Assembly: GCF_902497785.1 (NCBI RefSeq)
Contig: NZ_CABVHK010000014.1
Location: forward strand, 1 to 64,000
Origin: Pseudomonas fluorescens
GTDB taxonomy: Bacteria; Pseudomonadota; Gammaproteobacteria; Pseudomonadales; Pseudomonadaceae
Direction: 5' to 3'
Length of the DNA stretch: 64,000 nucleotides
Under the pieces are notes generated by a model. The model worked only from the letters and a program-made list of their open reading frames with translations, searched no databases and was not told the origin of the DNA. Made by a program: the position numbers and the translations under genes. This document shows positions 16,970 to 24,075 of this stretch, piece by piece (position 1 is the stretch's first letter; every line of letters begins with the position of its first letter).

Positions 16970-17073
16970 ACTGTAGGAGCGAGCTTGCTCGCGATGGTCG
17001 TTAACGAAAACGCGTAGTGATTGTGAAAACGCGGCGCCCGAAGTTTTTCGCGAGCGAGCTCGCTCCTACAAAG
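16970..17073. repeat. REP doublet 6, family A (GTAGGAGCGAGC subtype)
   Basis: Arms at 16971-16994 and 17047-17071. The spacer next to the first arm reads GATGGTCGTTAACGAAAACGCG, a sequence shared with several other REP spacers in the window. It lies between convergent genes. Confidence 0.9.
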
Positions 17074-17092
17074 GGCATTTTCGTTTTCAGGG

Positions 17093-17851
17093 TTATGGTT
17101 TCGACGACAAATCCGCCATCCCCTTGAGCAATTCAATCGGCAGCGGAAAGACGATGGTCGAGGTTTTGTCTCCGGCAATCGAGCTCAGGGTCTGCATGTA
17201 CCGCAGCTGCATGGCGCCCGGTTGGCGGCCGAGCATTTCGGCGGCTTGCATGAGTTTTTCCGAGGCCTGCAATTCACCTTCGGCGTGGATGACTTTGGCC
17301 CGGCGTTCGCGCTCGGCTTCGGCTTGTTTGGCGATGGCGCGGACCATCGATTCGTTGAGGTCGACGTGTTTGATCTCGACGTTGGCGACTTTGATGCCCC
17401 AGGCGTCGGTCTGAGCGTCGAGAACTTGCTGGATATCGATGTTCAGGCGTTCGCGCTCGGCCAGCAGTTCATCGAGTTCGTGCTTGCCGAGCACCGCGCG
17501 CAAGGTGGTCTGGGCCAGTTGGCTGGTGGCCATCAAAAAGTCTTCGACCTGGATGATCGCCTTCTGCGGGTCGAGCACGCGGAAGTACAGCACCGCGTTG
17601 ACCTTGACCGAAACGTTGTCGCGGGTGATCACGTCTTGCGGCGGCACGTCGAGAACCACGGTGCGCAAATCCACCCGGACCATTTGCTGCACCACTGGAA
17701 TCAGCAGGATCAGGCCGGGGCCTTTGACCTGCCAGAAACGGCCGAGCTGGAACACCACCCCGCGTTCGTATTCGCGCAGGATACGGAAGGTCGATCCCGC
17801 CAGCGCGATCAGCAACAGCAGCAGTGCGGCAAAACCCAGTTGCAGGCCCAT
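17093..17851 (-). CDS. Slipin (stomatin/SPFH family membrane protein)
   Basis: A 252-residue member of the prokaryotic stomatin group. One N-terminal membrane segment (5-24) is followed by an SPFH/Band-7 domain at about 25-190 and a helical tail. Such proteins form membrane-associated oligomeric rings and are linked to envelope microdomains. It starts two bases after the NfeD stop, and slipin-NfeD pairs are a well-known conserved partnership, so the two form an operon. Confidence 0.93.
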   Translation of the reverse strand: MGLQLGFAALLLLLIALAGSTFRILREYERGVVFQLGRFWQVKGPGLILLIPVVQQMVRVDLRTVVLDVPPQDVITRDNVSVKVNAVLYFRVLDPQKAIIQVEDFLMATSQLAQTTLRAVLGKHELDELLAERERLNIDIQQVLDAQTDAWGIKVANVEIKHVDLNESMVRAIAKQAEAERERRAKVIHAEGELQASEKLMQAAEMLGRQPGAMQLRYMQTLSSIAGDKTSTIVFPLPIELLKGMADLSSKP

Positions 17852-17853
17852 GG

Positions 17854-18384
17854 TTAGTCTCCAGCCGGCGCCGCGTCAGCCGCGGCCACTTGCAGCAGTA
17901 ATCCCTTGCGTGCCACCACCCGGACGTGTTGCCCGCGTTGCAGCGGCGTGTTGCTCAGTACCTGCCACTGTTCTCCTTGCAGGTGCACCCAGCCGTTACA
18001 CGCATTGTCGGGCTGCAAAGACATCACGCGGGTGACGCTGCCGACCAGGCCGGCATCGCCACTGACGGTGTGGCGCGGTCGGGTTTTCAGGGCGTGAATC
18101 AGCAGGAAGATCAACAGCAACGCGCTGATCAATCCCAAGCCGACCATCAAGGGCACAGGCACTTCGGTGTTGGTCAAAATCACCGCACCGATGACAAACA
18201 TCACAATCCCGCCCAGCCCGATCACGCCGTAATTGGGCAAGGCCGCTTCTGCGATCAGAAACGCGATGCCAAACGTGATCAGCCAGATGCCGATGGGGTT
18301 GGGCATAAGAATCACGGTGTCCGCCGCGAATGCCGATCCGCTCAGGGCCAACAGCAACGCAACTGCACAACAACGAGTGTTCAC
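17854..18384 (-). CDS. NfeD family membrane protein (short form)
   Basis: A 176-residue partner of slipin. Signal peptide or first span at about 4-24, three membrane segments (about 34-110), and a C-terminal OB-fold-like NfeD domain (GDAGLVGSVTRVMSLQPDNACNGWVHLQGEQW). The short form lacks the ClpP-like protease domain of long NfeD proteins. GTG at 18384 is taken as the start because GGAGGG lies five bases upstream; an upstream in-frame ATG at 18396 lies inside the adjoining REP arm. The ribosome-binding site thus abuts a REP sequence. Confidence 0.88.
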   Translation of the reverse strand: MNTRCCAVALLLALSGSAFAADTVILMPNPIGIWLITFGIAFLIAEAALPNYGVIGLGGIVMFVIGAVILTNTEVPVPLMVGLGLISALLLIFLLIHALKTRPRHTVSGDAGLVGSVTRVMSLQPDNACNGWVHLQGEQWQVLSNTPLQRGQHVRVVARKGLLLQVAAADAAPAGD

Positions 18385-18394
18385 GTGACCCTCC

Positions 18395-18450
18395 ATGTGG
18401 GAGCGAGCCTGCTCCGGGCGGCGTTCCGACGATGAACTTGAGAGCGCCGC
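18395..18450. repeat. REP 7, chimeric single arm
   Basis: ATGTGGGAGCGAGCCTGCTC runs straight into CGGGCGGCGTTCCGACGATG, a segment that recurs inverted at 33408-33437 next to another REP arm. It lacks the usual second arm. Bases 18451-18659 hold no gene and only degenerate REP-like sequence. Confidence 0.7.
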
Positions 18451-18659
18451 GCTGATCCAGACAACCCGCGTCACCGTTAACGCCCATCGCTCTACTCAGT
18501 CTAGTCCAGCTGCGAATTGTACGAATTTTGACCCGTTGTCGACGGTGTTCCGGCGGGCAGATTTCCCCCGCGAAGGCGCCACCCGGCCTAAACTTTCCAA
18601 TGGCGAAACAAGGTTTATCCCATCGTCCGCGAACCTCATTGCGGACACCGAGGTGCATC

Positions 18660-19121
18660 ATGCGTATGGCAAGAACGGTGCAGAGCAGCCTGGAAAAGGC
18701 GCGCTGCGAATTCGACATCGTCACCCACCCCCACTCGGCCAGCAGCCTCGAAACGGCGCGGGTCGCGGGCATTCCCGCCGAGCGGGTGGCCAAATCGGTG
18801 ATCCTCGACGACCACCATGGTCATTACCTGATGGCCGTGTTGCCGGCGAGTGAGCACCTGGACCTGAGCAAAGTGCGCAGCAGCGGCGAGTGGCAGGTCA
18901 CCCGGGAAAGCAACCTGGCGCATCTGTTCGGAGACTGTGAACGCGGCGCCGTGCCGGCGTTGGGTGAGTCTTATGGGCTGGACATGGTCATCGACCCGAT
19001 GCTGACCCGCCAGAAAGACATCTACCTGGAGGCCGGCAACCACAACAACCTGCTGCACATGAGCATGCCCGAGTATCTGAAAATGGTGCCGCATGCCGAG
19101 GTGCGGGAGTTGAGTCATTGA
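18660..19121 (+). CDS. YbaK/EbsC family aminoacyl-tRNA deacylase
   Basis: A 153-residue protein with the YbaK/ProX editing fold, which removes wrongly attached amino acids from tRNA in trans (proline, alanine or cysteine specificity depending on subtype). Conserved features include VAKSVILDD at about 44-52, an active-site lysine region, and GAVPALGESYGLDMVID near the substrate pocket. The ATG at 18660 is preceded by GAGG at the right distance; the frame is open further upstream but without family similarity. Subtype cannot be assigned by eye. Confidence 0.85.
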   Translation: MRMARTVQSSLEKARCEFDIVTHPHSASSLETARVAGIPAERVAKSVILDDHHGHYLMAVLPASEHLDLSKVRSSGEWQVTRESNLAHLFGDCERGAVPALGESYGLDMVIDPMLTRQKDIYLEAGNHNNLLHMSMPEYLKMVPHAEVRELSH

Positions 19122-19141
19122 GTAATGTGTCGTCAGTGACA

Positions 19142-19216
19142 CCGCTATCGCGAGCAGGCTCGCTCCCACAGGGGCACGCGTTCAACTGTGGGAGCGAGCC
19201 TGCTCGCGATAGCGGA
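19142..19216. repeat. REP doublet 8, family A
   Basis: Near-perfect inverted repeat: CTATCGCGAGCAGGCTCGCTCCCACA and its complement around a 16-base spacer. It lies 20 bases after the YbaK stop. Confidence 0.92.
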
Positions 19217-19257
19217 GTAACTACCCTCAATCAATTGCCACAAAAAAGGTATTCAAC

Positions 19258-19503
19258 ATGGAATCCCCAACCCACAGCCTCCCCGCCCTCTTCAAACAAC
19301 TCGGCCTGGACAGCGACCCCGTCAGCATCGACCAATTCATCGCCACCCATTCACCGCTCAAACCGGAACTGCATCTGGCGGATGCGTTTTTCTGGAGCAA
19401 GAGCCAGGCGGCGTTTTTGCGCGATGAGATTCTCGATGACGCGGATTGGGCGGAGGTGGTGGATCAATTGGATGTGTTGATGCGGAAGGGGCGGGGGGTG
19501 TAA
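19258..19503 (+). CDS. DUF2789 domain protein
   Basis: An 81-residue conserved protein of unknown function. Typical DUF2789 features are the start ME-PTHSLPALFKQLGL, the central HLADAFFWSKSQAAFLRDEI and the end DWAEVVDQLDVLM. The fold should be all-helical and cytoplasmic. It stands alone between the REP doublet and the toxin-antitoxin module. AAAGG lies before the ATG. Confidence 0.85.
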   Translation: MESPTHSLPALFKQLGLDSDPVSIDQFIATHSPLKPELHLADAFFWSKSQAAFLRDEILDDADWAEVVDQLDVLMRKGRGV

Positions 19504-19571
19504 AGAACATCGAAAACTCAGTTCCTTGGTTTCCACAGGTTGCTCACGGACGACAAATAGACCAGAATTGC

Positions 19572-19587
19572 GACCTTATTTGAGGTC
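19572..19587 (+). promoter_or_regulatory. Inverted repeat in the 5' region of the RelBE-like module
   Basis: GACCT-TATTTG-AGGTC overlaps the antitoxin ribosome-binding site. It may be the autoregulatory operator bound by the antitoxin or a small hairpin limiting translation. Both readings are inferred. Confidence 0.4.
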
Positions 19588-19593
19588 TTATTT

Positions 19594-19839
19594 ATGCAGA
19601 ATGTTCTGGCCGACATGGCCGTTAGTGTGTCCGAACTGAAGAAAAATCCTTCTGCCGTTTTAAGCGGCGCTCATGGCGGACCCGTCGCAGTGCTAAATCA
19701 CAATCGAGTCATGGGGTACATGGTCCCGGCTGATGTATTTGAAGCCATGATGGAGCGCCTCGATGATCTCGAATTGGCAGAAATCATTCGCTCCCGTAAG
19801 CACGAGAAACCAGTCCCGGTAAACCTGAATGACTTATAG
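19594..19839 (+). CDS. Type II antitoxin, Phd/YefM (RelB-like) family
   Basis: An 81-residue antitoxin. The Phd/YefM fold is visible in MAVSVSELKKNPSAVL, PVAVLNHNRVMGYMVP and the helical DDLELAEIIRSR; the C-terminal tail (KHEKPVPVNLNDL) should wrap the toxin. It overlaps the toxin gene by 11 bases. It is related to, but clearly diverged from, the antitoxin at 34708 (shared PVAVLNHNR). It probably represses its own operon. Confidence 0.9.
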   Translation: MQNVLADMAVSVSELKKNPSAVLSGAHGGPVAVLNHNRVMGYMVPADVFEAMMERLDDLELAEIIRSRKHEKPVPVNLNDL

Positions 19840-20110
19840 GCTCGAATTCCTGCCATCTGCCCGCAAGGAGTGGGAGAAGCTGGGACACACGCTGCGTGAA
19901 CAATTTAAAAAGAAACTGGCAGAACGACTTGAAATGCCTCGGATCCCGGCAGACGCGCTGCATGGAATGCCTGACTGCTACAAAATTAAACTGAAGTCGT
20001 CGGGATACAGATTGGTCTACGAGGTAATTGATGAGCGGGTGGTGATTTCTGTGGTGGCAGTTGGTAAGCGCGAACGCAGCTCTGTTTACGAGCGGGCGAA
20101 GAAGCGTTAG
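19829..20110 (+). CDS. Type II toxin, RelE/ParE superfamily
   Basis: A 93-residue toxin of RelE type: MTYRLEFLPSARKEWEKLG at the N-terminus, the loop IPADALHGMPDCYKIKLKSSGYRLVYEV, and the C-terminal RERSSVYERAKKR. RelE enzymes cut mRNA in the ribosomal A site; the basic residues (K, R in the GYRLVY strand and the tail) are those expected for that activity. It is intact and paired with the overlapping antitoxin. Confidence 0.9.
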   Translation: MTYRLEFLPSARKEWEKLGHTLREQFKKKLAERLEMPRIPADALHGMPDCYKIKLKSSGYRLVYEVIDERVVISVVAVGKRERSSVYERAKKR

Positions 20111-20127
20111 CAGGGCTCTCGAGCTGT

Positions 20128-20310
20128 TTACTTAGCGACTTTCGCTCGTCTGAGGGCGAATTGCTTTTCCATCTCCTCGTTGCTGATACCCCTCTACATC
20201 TCTAGCGAGAGTCGCGCTGCGTCTACTTTCTTTTGTAGGAAACAGCGATAAGTGTCGGCGATTCAACTACCCGTGCAAGGGTCCGCCTTCGGTGTTGAGC
20301 GTTCGGTCAT
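20128..20310 (-). pseudogene. Relic of a small antitoxin-like gene with two in-frame stops
   Basis: Reading the minus strand from an ATG at 20310 gives 61 codons in one frame, interrupted by TGA at codon 16 and TAG at codon 39. A strong ribosome-binding site (AAGGAGG, six bases upstream) survives. The pieces read ADTYRCFLQKKVDAARLSLE and ISNEEMEKQFALRRAKVAK. The style (KV-AA-SLE, then SNEEMEKQFALRRAKV) is that of small stability-determinant or RelB-like antitoxins, but the family is inferred by eye. Two point nonsense mutations without frameshift suggest recent loss. It is convergent with the intact RelBE-like pair and fills an otherwise empty 340-base gap. Confidence 0.6.
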
Positions 20311-20395
20311 TGGGTCCTCCTTAAGTCAGGCCCGCACAGGGAACGTGATCCTTTCTAATATCGGCTGTCTCAAGGCCATAAAATTGTTACAAAAC

Positions 20396-20425
20396 TTGAC
20401 CAGCTTTCCCCTCCAGTGCCATATT
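20396..20425 (+). promoter_or_regulatory. Candidate sigma-70 promoter of the marR-efflux operon
   Basis: TTGACC (20396-20401), 18 bases, CATATT (20420-20425). The palindrome at 20430-20443 would overlap the transcription start, as expected for MarR autorepression. Confidence 0.45.
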
Positions 20426-20429
20426 GATA

Positions 20430-20443
20430 GTTAGCAAACTAAC
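20430..20443 (+). promoter_or_regulatory. Putative MarR operator
   Basis: GTTAG-CAAA-CTAAC is a perfect 5-bp inverted repeat 17 bases before the MarR start codon and just after the candidate -10. Its position and symmetry fit the operator of the adjacent MarR repressor. Confidence 0.5.
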
Positions 20444-20460
20444 AGTGTGCCTTGCCCCTC

Positions 20461-20916
20461 GTGCCGAAAAACCTCGACGCTCTCCAGATGAACATCAGCA
20501 GCTCCATGGTGGTGGCCGCCAGGCATTGGCGGAAGATCTGCCAGACCACGCTGGTCAACTATGGAATTTCTGAAGCCTGCGCCGTTCCGTTATTGATGAT
20601 CGGGCGGTTGGGTGAGGGTGTGCGCCAGGTGACGGTGGCGCAGGCGGCCGGGATGGAGAGCCCGTCGCTGGTGCGTTTGCTCGATCAGCTGTGTCATGCG
20701 GGCTATGTCCGTCGCACCGAGGATGCCCTTGATCGGCGCGCCAAATGCCTGAGCCTGACCGACTCTGGCCGGGAACTGGTGCAAGCCGTCGAAATCGAGT
20801 TGGTGCGCCTGCGTCGTGAAGTGCTGGAAGGCATCGCCCCCGGTGATCTGGAAGCAGCGTTGCGGGTTTTGCGAGCGTTTGAGGCGGCCAACGCGCCGTC
20901 GGTGGTGAGCCCATGA
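20461..20916 (+). CDS. MarR family transcriptional regulator of the efflux operon
   Basis: A 151-residue MarR repressor: helical dimer region, winged helix around VAQAAGMESPSLVRLLDQLCHAGYVRRTEDALDRRAKCLSLT, with the conserved DxRA-like wing (DRRAK). GTG at 20461 gives VPKNLDALQMNISS; TTG 20452 and ATG 20488 are alternatives. Its stop overlaps the ATG of the FUSC transporter (ATGA). Loss of DNA binding on aromatic-acid ligands is the usual mode in such operons; the actual ligand is unknown. Confidence 0.88.
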   Translation: MPKNLDALQMNISSSMVVAARHWRKICQTTLVNYGISEACAVPLLMIGRLGEGVRQVTVAQAAGMESPSLVRLLDQLCHAGYVRRTEDALDRRAKCLSLTDSGRELVQAVEIELVRLRREVLEGIAPGDLEAALRVLRAFEAANAPSVVSP

Positions 20917-22985
20917 ACGGGTTTTTCGCCGGCGTTCCCTCGGCGCGAGACTGGTTTTACGGTGTGCGCACCTTCGCGGCGTCGATGATCGCGCTGTACA
21001 TCGCCATGCTCATGCAAATGCCCCGTCCGTATTGGGCGATGGCCACGGTTTACATCGTCTCCAGCCCCTTCGTCGGCCCGACCAGTTCCAAGGCGCTGTA
21101 CCGCGCCGTCGGTACATTTCTCGGCGCGGCGGCGGCGGTGTTTTTCGTGCCGATGTTCGTTCAGAGCCCTTATGTGTTGGTGGTGGTTATCGCGCTGTGG
21201 ACCGGGATTCTGTTGTTCCTGTCGCTGCACCTGCGCACCGCCAACAGTTACGCCTTGATGCTTGCCGGCTACACCTTGCCGCTGATCGCCTTGCCGGTGG
21301 TGGATAACCCGTTGGCGGTGTGGGACGTGGCTGAAGCGCGCACGGAAGAAATCTTCCTCGGCATCGCCGTCGCGGCGGTGGTCGGCGCGATGTTCTGGCC
21401 TCGGCGGCTGGCGCCGGTGTTCAACGATTCAGTGAACAAATGGTTCGCCGATGCCTCGACTTACAGCCTGCGATTCCTCAGCCGCAGCGTGCAGCCGGAC
21501 GAAGTCAGTGCCCTGCGTTCGTCAATGGTGGTGACCTTCAACACCCTGGAATTGATGATCGGCCAGTTGCCTCACGAGGGCGCGCGCCCGCAAACCGTGC
21601 GCAACACCAAGGAACTGCGCGGGCGCATGATCCACCTGCTGCCGGTGATTGACGCCCTCGACGACGCGCTCTACGCCCTCGAGCGGCGCACGCCGGAGCT
21701 GGTGGACAAATTTGCGCCGTTGCTGGCCGACGCCACCGAATGGCTTGATCACAAAGATGCCGACCTCGCTCGCTGGCAAGCGCTGAAAGACCAGGTCGAA
21801 GCGCTGCAACCGAATGCCGAAGCGCTGGACGATCGCAAACAACTGCTGTTCTCCAACGCGCTGTATCGCCTCGCCGAATGGATTGATCTCTGGCAAGACT
21901 GCCGCAGCCTGCAATACGCAATTCAGTGCGAAAGTCAGGACAGCTGGCGCGCGGTGTATCGGCACTGGCGCCTCGGTCGCCTGTCGCCTTTTATCGACCG
22001 TGGGCTGATGCTTTACTCGGCGGTGTCCACGGTGACGGCGATCATCGTCGCGTCGGTATTGTGGATTCTGCTCGGCTGGACCGACGGTGGCGCTGCGGTG
22101 ATTCTGGCGGCCGTGGCGTGCAGCTTTTTTGCGTCGATGGACGATCCTGCACCGCAGATCTATCGGTTCTTTTTCTGGACCGCGATGTCGGTGTTATTCG
22201 CCAGCCTTTATTTGTTTCTGGTCCTGCCCAATCTGCATGATTTCCCGATGCTGGTGCTGGCGTTCGCCGTGCCGTTCATTTGCATCGGCACCCTGACGGT
22301 CAAGCCGCAGTTCTATCTCGGCATGCTGCTGACGCTGGTCAACACCTCGTCGTTCATCAGTATCCAGGGCGCATATGACGCGGACTTTCTCGCCTTCGCC
22401 AACTCCAACCTGGCCGGTCCTGTCGGTTTGCTGTTTGCCTTTGTCTGGACCCTGATCGCCCGGCCGTTCGGGGCGGAACTGGCGGCCAAGCGGCTGACCC
22501 GTTTCAGCTGGCGCGACATTGTCAGCCTCACCGAGCCGGCCTCGCTGGCCGAGCATCGACGCCTCGGTGTGCAGGTGCTTGATCGCTTGATGCAGCATTT
22601 ACCGCGCCTGGCCATGACCGGCCAGGACACCGGCATCGCATTGCGCGAAGTCCGCGTGGCGCTGAACCTGCTCGACTTGCTCGCCTACACCCCGCGCGTG
22701 CTGGGCGTACCGCAAACCCTGTTGCATCAGGTTGTGGCCGAGGTCGGCGACTATTTCAAGGCCTGCCTCAAGGCTGACGAGCGTTTACCGGCGCCCAGTG
22801 CATTGTTGATGACCATGGACCGCACCCGCCGCGCCCTCAACCGCGAATGCGATGACGGTGCCCGCCTGCACCTGCTGCACGCCCTGAGCGGCTTGCGTCT
22901 GGCGTTGCTGCCCGGTGTTGAATTCGTCGGCGCCGGCGAACTCGAAGAACCGCTTCCCCATGGCATCGATGGAGCGCCTTTATGA
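20913..22985 (+). CDS. FUSC family transporter, AaeB-like
   Basis: A 690-residue inner-membrane exporter component of the fusaric-acid-resistance / p-hydroxybenzoate efflux type. Two membrane blocks of about six spans (around 20-165 and 365-510) each precede a cytoplasmic helical domain, the usual FUSC duplication. It begins inside the MarR stop and ends inside the DUF1656 start. With the adaptor and outer-membrane channel downstream it should export aromatic carboxylic acids or related toxic compounds. Confidence 0.9.
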   Translation: MNGFFAGVPSARDWFYGVRTFAASMIALYIAMLMQMPRPYWAMATVYIVSSPFVGPTSSKALYRAVGTFLGAAAAVFFVPMFVQSPYVLVVVIALWTGILLFLSLHLRTANSYALMLAGYTLPLIALPVVDNPLAVWDVAEARTEEIFLGIAVAAVVGAMFWPRRLAPVFNDSVNKWFADASTYSLRFLSRSVQPDEVSALRSSMVVTFNTLELMIGQLPHEGARPQTVRNTKELRGRMIHLLPVIDALDDALYALERRTPELVDKFAPLLADATEWLDHKDADLARWQALKDQVEALQPNAEALDDRKQLLFSNALYRLAEWIDLWQDCRSLQYAIQCESQDSWRAVYRHWRLGRLSPFIDRGLMLYSAVSTVTAIIVASVLWILLGWTDGGAAVILAAVACSFFASMDDPAPQIYRFFFWTAMSVLFASLYLFLVLPNLHDFPMLVLAFAVPFICIGTLTVKPQFYLGMLLTLVNTSSFISIQGAYDADFLAFANSNLAGPVGLLFAFVWTLIARPFGAELAAKRLTRFSWRDIVSLTEPASLAEHRRLGVQVLDRLMQHLPRLAMTGQDTGIALREVRVALNLLDLLAYTPRVLGVPQTLLHQVVAEVGDYFKACLKADERLPAPSALLMTMDRTRRALNRECDDGARLHLLHALSGLRLALLPGVEFVGAGELEEPLPHGIDGAPL

Positions 22986-23191
22986 TCGGTGATCTGGACA
23001 TCAGCGGGGTGTTCCTGCCCACGCTGCTGGTGCTGATGGGCATTACCTATGTGATTTTCCTGTTGGTGCACGGGTTGCTGACACGCCTGCACTTTTACCG
23101 TCTGGTCTGGCACCGGGCATTGTTCAACGTGGCTCTCTACGCCCTGCTGCTCGGCGCCGTGGACTCACTCAGTCGATACCTGATGACATGA
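22982..23191 (+). CDS. DUF1656 small membrane protein, AaeX-like
   Basis: A 69-residue protein with two membrane spans (about 10-32 and 45-66) and the typical start MIGDLDISGVFLPTLL. It is found almost always between FUSC transporters and their HlyD adaptors; E. coli AaeX is the named example. Its role is unknown. ATGA overlaps occur on both sides. Confidence 0.9.
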   Translation: MIGDLDISGVFLPTLLVLMGITYVIFLLVHGLLTRLHFYRLVWHRALFNVALYALLLGAVDSLSRYLMT

Positions 23192-24075
23192 AAAAACCTT
23201 TTTTGACCCTCGGCCGCGTGGTCCTGACCTTGCTGATCGTGACCTTCGCCGTGGTCGTGGTCTGGCGCATGGTGATGTATTACATGTTCGCCCCCTGGAC
23301 CCGCGACGGCCACATCCGTGCCGACATTGTGCAGATTGCGCCGGACGTGTCCGGGCTGATCCAGCAGGTCGACGTGCGCGACAACCAGTTGGTCAAGCGC
23401 GGCCAGGTGCTGTTCAGCATCGATCAGGACCGTTTCAAACTCGCTCTGCGTCAAGCCAAAGCGGCGGTCGCTGACCGCCGGGAAACCCTGGCCCAGGCGC
23501 AACGCGAGGCCAAGCGTAATCGTGGCCTCGGCAATCTGGTGCCGGGCGAGCAACTGGAAGAAAGCCAGTCTCGGGTGGCCCGCGCCGAAGTGGCGTTGAT
23601 GGAAGCGCAAGTGGCGGTGGACAGCGCCCAGCTTAACCTTGACCGCTCGACCATCCGCAGTCCGGTGGACGGCTACGTCAACGACCGAGCGCCGCGCGCG
23701 CAGGAATTCGTCACCGCCGGGCGGCCAGTGTTGTCGGTGGTGGACAGCAATTCGTTTCACATCGACGGCTATTTTGAAGAAACCAAACTGGACGGCATTC
23801 ATGTCGGCCAGTCGGTCGATATCCGCGTCATCGGCGACCGTGCGCGACTGCGCGGCCACGTGGAAAGCATCGTCGCCGGCATCGAAGACCGCGATCGCAG
23901 CAGCGGCAGCAACCTGCTGCCCAACGTCAACCCGGCCTTCAGTTGGGTGCGGCTGGCGCAGCGGATTCCGGTGCGGATCGCGTTTGATGACGTGCCCGCA
24001 GACTTCCGCATGATCGCCGGGCGCACCGCGACGGTGTCGATCATCGACGATCAGCCGCAGGCGTCGGCGCAATGA
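23188..24075 (+). CDS. HlyD family periplasmic adaptor, AaeA-like
   Basis: A 295-residue adaptor: N-terminal membrane anchor (about 8-30), lipoyl half (APWTRDGHIRADIVQIAPDVSGLIQQVDVRDNQLV), a short alpha-hairpin (about 85-150), second half SPVDGYVNDRAPRAQEFVTAG, and beta barrel. The motif TRDGHIRAD is typical of AaeA/EmrA adaptors working with FUSC pumps. ATGA overlap with the next gene. Confidence 0.92.
   Translation: MKKPFLTLGRVVLTLLIVTFAVVVVWRMVMYYMFAPWTRDGHIRADIVQIAPDVSGLIQQVDVRDNQLVKRGQVLFSIDQDRFKLALRQAKAAVADRRETLAQAQREAKRNRGLGNLVPGEQLEESQSRVARAEVALMEAQVAVDSAQLNLDRSTIRSPVDGYVNDRAPRAQEFVTAGRPVLSVVDSNSFHIDGYFEETKLDGIHVGQSVDIRVIGDRARLRGHVESIVAGIEDRDRSSGSNLLPNVNPAFSWVRLAQRIPVRIAFDDVPADFRMIAGRTATVSIIDDQPQASAQ

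Noticed and set aside
20252..20434. A 60-codon plus-strand frame before marR
   Set aside because: It overlaps the antitoxin relic and the marR promoter/operator, has no ribosome-binding site and no recognisable sequence.
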